From positions 1 to 5,903 of the forward strand of contig CALBME010000012.1 of assembly GCA_937896295.1 (NCBI GenBank): a stretch of 5,903 nt of DNA, in the 5' to 3' direction. The DNA is from an uncultured Micavibrio sp. Its GTDB lineage: Bacteria; Pseudomonadota; Alphaproteobacteria; Micavibrionales; UBA1664. Positions within the stretch are counted from its first letter, which is position 1; the number at the start of each line of letters is the position of its first letter. The notes beneath the pieces are model-generated. The model was not told the origin of the DNA. It did not search any database and saw only the letters and a list, made by a program, of their open reading frames with translations. The translations under genes were made by a program, and so were the position numbers. Positions 1 to 5,535 of this stretch are shown piece after piece.

Positions 1-1
1 G

Positions 2-484
2 CTCGACCTGCCCGAGCCCGAGGAGACCGGCACCACGTTCGTTGCCAACGCCGAATTGAAGGCGAGGCAGGCCGCCGACCTGTCGGGGCTCCCGGCACTC
101 GCCGACGACAGCGGGCTGTGCGTCGAGGCGCTGGGCGGTAACCCGGGCATTTATTCCGCACGCTGGGGCGGGCAGGAAAAAGATTTCATGAAGGCCATGA
201 CCCTTGTGCATGAGCGCATGCTGGAATCGGAATCGACCGATGCGCGCGCGCATTTCATGGCGGTGCTTGTCCTGGCGTGGCCGGATGGCCACATCATTTC
301 GGCGGAGGGCCGTGTGGACGGCACCATCGTGTGGCCGCCGCGCGGCGACAAGGGGCATGGATACGACCCCATTTTCGTGCCCGAGGGCCAAGTGCGCAGC
401 TATGCCGAGATGGGCATGGACGAAAAGAACGCGTTCTCGCATCGTGGTCGTGCCGTCGAGGCGCTCATCAAGAAAGCGTTTTAA
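2..484 (+). CDS. rdgB: RdgB/HAM1 non-canonical purine NTP pyrophosphatase, 5' end outside window
   Basis: Cytosolic house-cleaning enzyme of the HAM1/ITPase family. It hydrolyses ITP, dITP and XTP to the monophosphate plus pyrophosphate, keeping deaminated purines out of DNA and RNA. The frame is open from base 2, giving 160 visible residues of a family usually about 200 long. The N-terminal segment with the SxNxxK nucleotide-binding motif is therefore missing. Visible family motifs are ETGTTFVANAELKA (about residue 8), LADDSG (33-38, with the catalytic/metal-binding Asp), GGNPGIYSARWGG, GHGYDPIFVP and, near the end, FSHRGRA. The stop is TAA at 482-484, directly followed by a run of A. In alphaproteobacteria rdgB commonly sits between rph and hemW; hemW is found here, but an opposing gene lies between them. 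The last 39 bases are repeated 86 bases downstream. The family assignment is very secure. Confidence 0.96.
   Translation, partial: LDLPEPEETGTTFVANAELKARQAADLSGLPALADDSGLCVEALGGNPGIYSARWGGQEKDFMKAMTLVHERMLESESTDARAHFMAVLVLAWPDGHIISAEGRVDGTIVWPPRGDKGHGYDPIFVPEGQVRSYAEMGMDEKNAFSHRGRAVEALIKKAF
446..484 (+). repeat. Direct repeat copy 1: functional 3' end of rdgB
   Basis: These 39 bases encode the C-terminus GRAVEALIKKAF and the stop of rdgB. They recur at 532-570 with a single mismatch, C466 against G552. In the rdgB frame that mismatch is a synonymous Leu codon change (CTC/CTG). The spacing between copies is 86 bases, which is not a multiple of three. A weaker in-register match extends upstream, beginning at the shared TTC codon at 434-436 and 520-522. 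Confidence 0.95.
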
Positions 485-537
485 AAAAAACGACCACGCG
501 TCTTTCAGTTTTTTCGTGCTTCGCACGCGGGGGTCGT
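483..537 (-). terminator. Probable intrinsic terminator of the minus-strand gene ending at 587
   Basis: Read on the minus strand, ACGACC (537-532) pairs with GGTCGT (495-490) and CGCGT (529-525) with ACGCG (501-497). A small internal loop separates the two stems, giving 11 bp in all with a 23-base loop. Eight T follow immediately (490-483), as in rho-independent termination. A competing smaller hairpin (CGTGC-TTC-GCACG, 515-527) lies partly in the loop. The T-run overlaps the rdgB stop codon and one arm includes the first bases of the second rdgB-tail copy. On the plus strand no T-run follows the hairpin, so it should not terminate rdgB. The long loop keeps confidence moderate. Confidence 0.55.
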
Positions 538-570
538 GCCGTCGAGGCGCTGATCAAGAAAGCGTTTTAA
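532..570 (+). repeat. Direct repeat copy 2: displaced duplicate of the rdgB 3' end
   Basis: Downstream copy of the rdgB tail (38 of 39 identities with 446-484), including the TAA stop. It lies in the gap between rdgB and the opposing gene that ends at 587. It is in the -1 frame relative to rdgB, so it is not translated as part of the annotated protein. Similarity stops abruptly after 570, so this is not a full 86-base tandem duplication. I read it as a recombination or repair scar, but the sequence alone does not give the mechanism. Confidence 0.9.
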
Positions 571-586
571 GAATTTTTACGGGCGA

Positions 587-1321
587 TCACGCCGGGGCGC
601 GTGGCGTTCCCGCGCGGCGGACGCCGTAGCACTGGCCCGTCGCGCGCACCGTGTGACGGTCGCGGCGTAAACGCTGGCCACGGCGCAGGGCGTGCTTGCT
701 TTCCTGCGGCACAAGGTCGGCCAGCGGCGCATCGAAGGATGCTTCCAGGTTGCCTTTCATGTACCCGGCGGCGATCAGGCGGCTGACGAAATATTCGCCG
801 GCATTCTGCGCGAGCATGCGAACCCAGATTTTGTCCGCATCCGGCATGACGCGGGTGGCGCGGCTTTCTTTCGGAAGCAGTTCGCCCTTATAAACCTCGA
901 TCAGTTTACCGCTGGCGAAGCGGCGGCCGTTCCATACCTTGCGGCTGGCATCGGGGTGCGCATCGGGCAGGTAGCCGCGCAGTTCCGTCTGCGTGAGGGT
1001 CATTTCAAACGCACGCCCCTTGGCGCCGCGCGGGCCGGTGTAGAAATTGAATTTACCGCTGAGGCGGATTTCCTCGACATGCACGCAGCCCTGTTCGGAT
1101 TCAAACAGCGGCGCGGTCCCGCTCTGGACGGGAGTCAGCTTGATATGCACGCCGGGATAGTCCGGTTTCAGGTCGGTGTTCACGCTGACCTTTTCAAACA
1201 GGCCAGTGGTATGAAGGTCGAGCGCGAAGGTCTGGACCGCCTGGGCGAAATGTTTGCGCAGGCCGGCGTTCTGGATGCGGACTTTGAGTTTTTTGGTCTT
1301 CGCGTGTCGATTGTTGCGCAT
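587..1321 (-). CDS. Unrecognised basic protein of 244 aa between rdgB and hemW
   Basis: I do not recognise this protein and assign no function. The ATG at 1321-1319 is preceded by AGGGA (1331-1327), spaced well for ribosome binding, and by a promoter-like pair further upstream. These choose this strand over the overlapping plus-strand open frame. The N-terminus is basic (RNNRHAKTKKLKVR). The centre (about residues 40-170) is mixed and looks folded, with stretches such as FNFYTGPRGAKGR and KIWVRMLAQNAGEYFVSRL. The last 35 or so residues are rich in Arg and His. There are two Cys (79 and 231), no signal peptide and no obvious membrane segment, so it is probably cytoplasmic; the charge would suit nucleic-acid or ribosome contact, but that is only a guess. 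It converges with rdgB, is divergent from hemW, and has its own likely terminator. Confidence 0.8.
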   Translation of the reverse strand: MRNNRHAKTKKLKVRIQNAGLRKHFAQAVQTFALDLHTTGLFEKVSVNTDLKPDYPGVHIKLTPVQSGTAPLFESEQGCVHVEEIRLSGKFNFYTGPRGAKGRAFEMTLTQTELRGYLPDAHPDASRKVWNGRRFASGKLIEVYKGELLPKESRATRVMPDADKIWVRMLAQNAGEYFVSRLIAAGYMKGNLEASFDAPLADLVPQESKHALRRGQRLRRDRHTVRATGQCYGVRRAGTPRAPA

Positions 1322-1334
1322 GGTGATCCCTGTT

Positions 1335-1363
1335 TTGATTTTTGATTGTTTTTTGCATATAAA
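1335..1363 (+). promoter_or_regulatory. hemW promoter
   Basis: TTGATT (1335-1340), a 17-base spacer and TATAAA (1358-1363) make a good sigma70-type promoter. The predicted start of transcription is near 1370, giving a leader of about 20 bases before the ATG at 1391. The -10 hexamer covers the same bases as the minus-strand -10, so RNA polymerase could occupy only one promoter at a time. Confidence 0.65.
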
Positions 1364-1385
1364 CAGGCTGAATTTCGGAATGCAA
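1356..1385 (-). promoter_or_regulatory. Promoter for the minus-strand 244-aa gene
   Basis: On the minus strand, TTGCAT (1385-1380) is followed after 17 bases by TTATAT (1362-1357), or after 18 bases by TATATG (1361-1356). Both are acceptable sigma70-type pairs. Transcription would begin near 1350, leaving a leader of about 28 bases that carries the AGGGA site before the ATG at 1321. The -10 shares its bases with the -10 of the opposing hemW promoter. Confidence 0.55.
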
Positions 1386-1390
1386 TTTTT

Positions 1391-2539
1391 ATGACAGATT
1401 CACCCACACCCGCGCCGATGGCGCTTTACGTGCACTGGCCGTTCTGCAAGGCCAAGTGTCCGTATTGCGATTTCAATTCTCATGTCCGCGACGGGGTTGA
1501 TGACGCACAGTGGAAGGGCGCGTTGCTGGCGGAAATGCGCCATACCCGTGCCCTGACCGGTCCGCGCCTTATCACATCGGTGTTCTTCGGCGGCGGGACG
1601 CCCAGCCTGATGCCCGCCGACACGGTGCACGGCGTGCTGGATGAAGCCGACCGGCTGTGGGGGCTGGGTCCCCGTTGCGAAATCACGCTGGAGGCGAACC
1701 CGACATCGGTCGAGGCCGGCAAATTCCGCGATTTCCGCGCCGCCGGGGTCAACCGGGTTTCGGTCGGGGTGCAGTCCCTGCGGGATAAGGACCTGAAGGC
1801 GCTGGGGCGCATGCACAGCGTGGGCGAGGCGAAGCAGGCCGTTCACCTGGCCAGCCGGGTATTCGAGCGTTATTCCTTTGACCTGATCTACGCCAGACCA
1901 GGGCAGACCAGCGAGGCATGGGCGGAAGAGCTGGCCGAGGCGCTGCTGATGGCGGGCGATCACCTGTCTGTTTACCAGCTGACGATCGAGCCGGGGACCC
2001 AGTTTCATACGCTTTACCACAGCAAGCGTCTTCAGATACCGGATGAAGATACGTCCACAAACCTTTATGAAATAACACAAAGTATGATGATGGATGCGGG
2101 GATGCCCGCCTACGAGGTCTCCAACCACGCGCGGCCCGGACAGGAAAGCCGCCATAACCTGACCTACTGGAAATACGGCGAATATGCCGGTATCGGCCCC
2201 GGTGCGCATGGAAGGTTGGTGCGGGATGGTCAGGTTTACGCCGCACGAACCCACCGGGCGCCGGAAGAGTGGATCAAGCGGGTGGAAAAGGACGGCCATG
2301 GGTATCACCCCTTCGAGGCGATCGGCCCGCGCGACCAGTTTGAGGAAAGGCTGATGATGGGGCTGCGCCTGCGCGAGGGGGTGGCGATGGAGTCCTTAAA
2401 CCCTGCATGGCTGAACATGGAGCGGATCGCCGCGCTGAAGGCCGAGGGCCTGCTGGAACAGGACCCCGCGCGGCTGGTCCCGACTTATGCCGGGCGCATG
2501 GTGCTGACGTCGCTGAACGGGGCGATTATTTCTTCGTAG
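1391..2539 (+). CDS. hemW: HemW, radical SAM haem chaperone (formerly annotated as HemN-like oxidase)
   Basis: Cytoplasmic radical-SAM-family protein of 382 aa, normal for HemW. HemW binds haem and helps insert it into target proteins; it is often mislabelled oxygen-independent coproporphyrinogen oxidase. The 4Fe-4S/SAM motif is Cys19, Cys23, Cys26 in PFCKAKCPYCDF. The Phe two residues after the last Cys, where true HemN has a further Cys, favours HemW. Other family motifs are FFGGGTPSL (65-73), LEANPTSVEA, VGVQSLRDKDLKALGR, FDLIYARPGQT, HLSVYQLTIEPGTQF, YEVSNHARPG and the YWKYGEYAGIGPGAHGR segment. A HemN_C-type region follows (EEWIKRVEK to the end). The ATG at 1391 is chosen because the promoter predicts transcription from about 1370, excluding the upstream TTG at 1346. 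The ribosome site is weak (GGAA, 1377-1380). The 3' end overlaps the opposing gene by 14 bases. Confidence 0.96.
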   Translation: MTDSPTPAPMALYVHWPFCKAKCPYCDFNSHVRDGVDDAQWKGALLAEMRHTRALTGPRLITSVFFGGGTPSLMPADTVHGVLDEADRLWGLGPRCEITLEANPTSVEAGKFRDFRAAGVNRVSVGVQSLRDKDLKALGRMHSVGEAKQAVHLASRVFERYSFDLIYARPGQTSEAWAEELAEALLMAGDHLSVYQLTIEPGTQFHTLYHSKRLQIPDEDTSTNLYEITQSMMMDAGMPAYEVSNHARPGQESRHNLTYWKYGEYAGIGPGAHGRLVRDGQVYAARTHRAPEEWIKRVEKDGHGYHPFEAIGPRDQFEERLMMGLRLREGVAMESLNPAWLNMERIAALKAEGLLEQDPARLVPTYAGRMVLTSLNGAIISS

Positions 2540-4025
2540 GCGGTGCCACGACGGTCGGGGCGAGCGGACCCTGCGGTTGCGCGCCCTTGGCGGCCTCGCC
2601 CAGCGTCGAGATCACAGTCGTCATGTCGTTGCCGTTCATCGTGATGGCGCCGTCCTTCGTGATCCTGACGTCGTAAACACTGACCGCGCGGCCCGATGCA
2701 TCCTTGCCCGGGTGTCCGGCCAGCTGCAGCACCGCGAGCAGCGGCACCAGATTGTTGGTCGCGTGTTCAAGCCCCAGCGACGCCGCGCCCGCCGGCGTTG
2801 CCAGATAGGAGGTGAGCGCGTCCATGCCGCGCATTTCGATGCGGAATTTGCCGATGCCCATATAGGGGCTTGCGTTGCTGGCGGTCAGGTCGCCGGTCAG
2901 CGCGAGGCCGTAACCCGGCGCGTCGATCACGCCCTCGGTCATCACGATATGCGTGCCCGCATTGTTGATCGCGTTGCGGATGCCGTCGCGTCCCGGCGCC
3001 TGCACAAAGGCGGCAAGGGGCAGTTTTTCGACATTGCCGCGGAAGTTCATGCGCGTGGGCGTGAAATTGACGGCGGTAGTGTCGGTGGAGGTGAACCCTT
3101 CCGCCGTGTATTCGATGGTGCCGTCGGCGAGGCCGGTCCTGATTTTGGACAGCGCGCTTTTCATGACGACGGTTTTGACCGTGCCGCCGGTGGTGCCGCC
3201 CTGCGGGGTGACGTTCTGCCAGCTGAGATTCTGCTGGTCGACCAGGATATCGGCACGGTCGAGCAGGGACGTGGCCAGCGCAAGCGCGGCCGACTGCATG
3301 CCGGCAGCGCCGCCCGTCGCGGCCTGCTGGCGGGCATCGCGCGTGGCAGACAGGTCGAGATCATGCAGCATGGCGCGCAGGCGGTTGGTGCCGGCGCTCC
3401 ATGATTTTTTGGGGTCCTTGTAGGACATGCCGGTGGCCGCGATTTCAAACGGGCCGGAGTGGAATTTGCCGCTGGGGCTCAGGCGCAGCGTGGCGGTCAG
3501 TTCCGGGATTTGCGTCTGCGCGTTTTTGGTGAGGTCGTTGATGCGGATGTTTTTGTAATTCGCATCCATCTGCAGGAAAGCCAGCGCGGTCATGTTCCAG
3601 AGGCCGTTCATCGACTGCGTCCCGATATCGAGGGAGCCGACATTGCGCCCGTCCTTCATGTCCACCATGGGGGTGGGCAGGGCGACGGCAACCTTGAAGA
3701 CATCAGGGTCATTGGTGGGGATGGCGTTGATGGCGACCATGCCGATGGTGCGGGTGACGCCGCCGGGCATATCGAGGGTCAGAAGCGGTGTGGTCACCGC
3801 ATAATAGGTACCCGCGGGTTCGACCATGAGGTCGCCGCTTTGCTTCATGAGCATGCCTTTTTGCGAAAAGGATGCGGCCACGGCGTTGAGCGAGTCCGCC
3901 ACGCGGGGCTTCAGGGCGTCGGCGCCCTTCTGGTCGATGACCGGGGCGGCAGCGGACGGGGTGGAGGTCGCAAAAGCGGGCGTTGCGATCAACAGGCAGA
4001 AGGCAAAAAGCAGGTGGCGGATCAT
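2526..4025 (-). CDS. Secreted/periplasmic protein of about 499 aa, possibly DUF2125/DUF945-like
   Basis: The N-terminus MIRHLLFAFCLLIATPAFA is a clear Sec signal peptide with AFA cleavage after residue 19. The only Cys lies inside it and there is no lipobox, so the mature protein should be free in the periplasm or peripheral to a membrane. The mature part has many short alternating hydrophobic stretches, suggesting beta structure, and a Pro/Lys-ending tail. The C-terminal third (FRIEMRGMDAL, then a Leu-rich helix LVPLLAVLQLAG, then VRITKDGAITMNG) recalls the end of DUF2125 or DUF945 (YdgA-like) proteins. This is pattern memory and is weak evidence. The start at 4025 is preferred over the ATG at 4049: it gives a proper signal peptide, has GGGAG upstream, and the likely -10 hexamer overlaps the 4049 ATG. 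It converges with hemW (14-base overlap) and is divergent from the 4148 gene. The gene is secure, the family is not. Confidence 0.88.
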   Translation of the reverse strand: MIRHLLFAFCLLIATPAFATSTPSAAAPVIDQKGADALKPRVADSLNAVAASFSQKGMLMKQSGDLMVEPAGTYYAVTTPLLTLDMPGGVTRTIGMVAINAIPTNDPDVFKVAVALPTPMVDMKDGRNVGSLDIGTQSMNGLWNMTALAFLQMDANYKNIRINDLTKNAQTQIPELTATLRLSPSGKFHSGPFEIAATGMSYKDPKKSWSAGTNRLRAMLHDLDLSATRDARQQAATGGAAGMQSAALALATSLLDRADILVDQQNLSWQNVTPQGGTTGGTVKTVVMKSALSKIRTGLADGTIEYTAEGFTSTDTTAVNFTPTRMNFRGNVEKLPLAAFVQAPGRDGIRNAINNAGTHIVMTEGVIDAPGYGLALTGDLTASNASPYMGIGKFRIEMRGMDALTSYLATPAGAASLGLEHATNNLVPLLAVLQLAGHPGKDASGRAVSVYDVRITKDGAITMNGNDMTTVISTLGEAAKGAQPQGPLAPTVVAPPTKK

Positions 4026-4035
4026 TGGCAGGTAT

Positions 4036-4040
4036 CTCCC
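4036..4040 (-). promoter_or_regulatory. Ribosome binding site deciding the 4025 start
   Basis: GGGAG on the minus strand (4040-4036) lies 10 bases upstream of the ATG at 4025-4023. The alternative ATG at 4049 has no purine-rich site before it. The spacing is slightly long but usable. Confidence 0.6.
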
Positions 4041-4047
4041 ATGTCGC

Positions 4048-4077
4048 ATTCTATCATTTGTTGAGGCACGCTATCAA
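4048..4077 (-). promoter_or_regulatory. Promoter for the secreted-protein gene
   Basis: On the minus strand, TTGATA (4077-4072) is followed after 18 bases by TAGAAT (4053-4048). Transcription would start near 4041, leaving a short leader of about 16 bases that contains GGGAG. This excludes the in-frame ATG at 4049 as the start. An AT-rich element (TTTATATAA, 4088-4096) lies further upstream, but I could not fit it with a -35 box on either strand. Confidence 0.55.
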
Positions 4078-4110
4078 AGTAATGTGATTTATATAAGGCA
4101 TTTCCGGGGG

Positions 4111-4139
4111 TTGCACGGGGGCTGAGGTATGCATATAGT
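4111..4139 (+). promoter_or_regulatory. Promoter for the 449-aa gene, predicting a leaderless mRNA
   Basis: TTGCAC (4111-4116), a 17-base spacer and TATAGT (4134-4139) form a near-consensus sigma70-type promoter. The normal distance from -10 to the transcription start puts +1 at about 4146-4148, on or next to the A of the ATG at 4148. An in-frame TAG at 4136-4138 rules out a start further upstream. The only G-rich run before the ATG (4141-4144) is too close to serve as a ribosome site. An 8-base palindrome, TATGCATA (4128-4135), overlaps the -10 region. Confidence 0.65.
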
Positions 4140-4147
4140 CGGGGCCG

Positions 4148-5497
4148 ATGACCGATTCAACACCCCCGACTGCGGCGGAAGCGCCCGCTGTGACCGCCGG
4201 CCCCCAGGCCGGGCGTTATTCGCTGGCCGATGACGGTCAGATTTTCTTTCAGCCCGATGCCACCAACCCGCTGCCCGGTTCTGCCGTCGGCACGGTCAGC
4301 AAGGGCGAAAGCCTGCTGTCGCCCACGACGGATTATGAACCCGCGCGCGACTGGCTGGCCATTCATATCCGTACCGTGCTGGAGCCGCTGTTCCTTCTGA
4401 AACAGGAAGCGGGTGAAGGTGTTCTGCCCGAAGGCTCGCCACGCGAAATCGGCGCGCAGCTTTACGATCATCTGGGTGTCATGCACCGCGCCGACCTGGA
4501 AGAACAGATCGCCAAGCTGGAGCCTGAAACGCGCAAGGCCTTGCGTTCCAAGGGCGTGCGCCTTGGACCCATTCTGGTTTTCCTGCCCGCGCTGGTCAAA
4601 CCCGCCGCCGTCAAAATGCGCGCGCTTCTGTGGGGCGTGTGGAACGGCAAGTCGTTGCCGGTGGCACGGCCTGCCGATGGCCGCGTGTCTGAAGTCATCG
4701 ACCCCGCATCGGTCGACCGCCATTTTTACCGCATGATCGGGTACCCGGTCTTCGGCCCCCGCGCGATCCGCATCGACATGCTGGACCGTGTCATCACCGA
4801 TATTTACGACACCGCGCAGGCGGGTGTGTTCGAAGCCAAGCATAAATATGCCGAATGGCTGGGCACCAACCTTGATGCCCTGCATGCCATTCTGGAAGCC
4901 ATGGGTCATCGCCGGATGAAGGCCGATGCGGTGGATGCGCCGGCAGCCGAAGCGGAGGCGAAACCGGAAGAAATTACGGCGGCGCAGGCCGCTGGCGACG
5001 CGCCCGCGCTGGAAGCCATTCCGTCCGTGGAAATTGCGCCGGAAGTGGCAAGCGCTGAAACAGCAGGCGCCGAGTCCGCGCCGGATACGAAAGGCGCCGA
5101 GTCCGCGCCGAAACCCGTCGTGCCGCTGGTGAAATTTATGCTCAAGCGCGGGAAGATGTCTGACCGCCCGCAGCACAAGCGCCCGCAACGCGACCACAAG
5201 TTCAAACCGAAAAAGGCATTCGATCCGAACAAGCCCGTTCTTCTGACCGAAGAAGACAAGGCGCGGATCAAACAGCGTGAAGAAGAGCGCAACAAGGGTC
5301 GCCAGAACCGTGATGGTGGCGGCGACCGTCCGCGCAAACCGCGCCGCGACGAGGGCGAGGAACGCGCCTTCCGCCCGAAAGACGGGCGCAACAAGCGCAC
5401 CGAAAGCAACGAGGGGCGCGTCTATACCTTCGAGGGGACGAAGAAGGATGACGACGACAACAACCCGTTCGCGATTTTGAAAAACCTGAAGAAATAA
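4148..5497 (+). CDS. Stand-alone protein resembling the C-terminal region of SUV3/MgpS-like helicases
   Basis: Protein of 449 aa. Residues 21-255 resemble, from memory, the region after the helicase core in alphaproteobacterial SUV3/MgpS-type SF2 RNA helicases. The resemblance covers an opening YSLADDGQIFF strand, an acidic helical segment, then GVRLGPILVFLPALVKPAA (136-154) with RALLWGVWNG, then YPVFGPRAIRIDMLDR (199-214). No Walker A, DEAD/DExH or other helicase motif is present, and the DNA upstream codes on the other strand, so the ATPase half is absent here. Residues 261-325 are an Ala/Glu/Pro-rich acidic linker with a 9-residue repeat. Residues 326-425 are strongly Lys/Arg-rich, typical of disordered RNA-binding tails. 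The end (NNPFAILKNLKK) recalls the short C-terminal motif of the same helicases. It probably acts on RNA or ribosomes, alone or with a separate helicase (inference). The start is fixed by an upstream in-frame stop. The transcript is probably leaderless. Confidence 0.88.
   Translation: MTDSTPPTAAEAPAVTAGPQAGRYSLADDGQIFFQPDATNPLPGSAVGTVSKGESLLSPTTDYEPARDWLAIHIRTVLEPLFLLKQEAGEGVLPEGSPREIGAQLYDHLGVMHRADLEEQIAKLEPETRKALRSKGVRLGPILVFLPALVKPAAVKMRALLWGVWNGKSLPVARPADGRVSEVIDPASVDRHFYRMIGYPVFGPRAIRIDMLDRVITDIYDTAQAGVFEAKHKYAEWLGTNLDALHAILEAMGHRRMKADAVDAPAAEAEAKPEEITAAQAAGDAPALEAIPSVEIAPEVASAETAGAESAPDTKGAESAPKPVVPLVKFMLKRGKMSDRPQHKRPQRDHKFKPKKAFDPNKPVLLTEEDKARIKQREEERNKGRQNRDGGGDRPRKPRRDEGEERAFRPKDGRNKRTESNEGRVYTFEGTKKDDDDNNPFAILKNLKK
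5065..5110 (+). repeat. 19-base direct repeat in the acidic linker
   Basis: A 19-base unit occurs perfectly at 5065-5083 and 5092-5110, offset by 27 bases. It encodes GAESAP at residues 307-312 and 316-321, a 9-residue period. The reading frame is kept. It lies in a low-complexity linker, where such slippage is well tolerated. Confidence 0.9.
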
Positions 5498-5501
5498 GAA
5501 T

Positions 5502-5535
5502 AAAAAAGCGCCCTTAAAAAGGGCGCTTTTGTTTT
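5502..5535. terminator. Bidirectional intrinsic terminator between convergent genes
   Basis: GCGCCC (5508-5513) pairs with GGGCGC (5521-5526), extended by four A-T pairs (5504-5507 with 5527-5530) and optionally two inner T-A pairs, around an A-rich loop. On the plus strand it is followed by TTTTGTTTT, suiting the gene ending at 5497. On the minus strand the A-run at 5502-5507 gives six T, suiting the antiporter gene, whose stop codon touches the hairpin edge. This is a textbook shared terminator. Confidence 0.93.

Noticed and set aside
478..490. Programmed -1 ribosomal frameshift at the rdgB stop.
   Set aside because: The bases G TTT TAA do not form a proper X XXY YYZ slippery heptamer, since Phe-tRNA would have to re-pair with GTT. 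Only indel or transcriptional slippage remains, reported as a separate finding.
446..570. Attachment-site pair (attL/attR) of an integrative element at the rdgB 3' end.
   Set aside because: Only 47 bases lie between the copies, with no integrase or cargo, so there is no element to integrate.
692..1345. Long plus-strand open frame (217 codons) opposite the 244-aa gene.
   Set aside because: No ribosome site or promoter was found for it, and it would run into the hemW promoter region. The minus-strand frame has a promoter, ribosome site and terminator. Open antisense frames are common in GC-rich DNA.
1335..1348. TTGAT repeats upstream of hemW as a possible FNR/FnrL box.
   Set aside because: The two TTGATT units are direct repeats, not the TTGAT-N4-ATCAA palindrome. 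One of them serves as the -35 box.
3995..4025. Lipoprotein signal in the secreted protein because of Cys10.
   Set aside because: The Cys lies in the middle of the hydrophobic core without an L-x-[AG]-C lipobox, and a good AFA signal peptidase I site follows.
1391..4165. Similar starts of hemW and the 4148 gene (MTDSPTP and MTDSTPP).
   Set aside because: The similarity is limited to a few low-complexity residues and nothing beyond matches, so it is best explained by chance.
4157..5197. Long minus-strand open frame opposite the helicase-C-terminal-like gene.
   Set aside because: Its product is rich in Arg, Gly, Phe and His, typical of antisense translation of GC-rich coding DNA. The plus strand has recognisable motifs, a promoter and a terminator.
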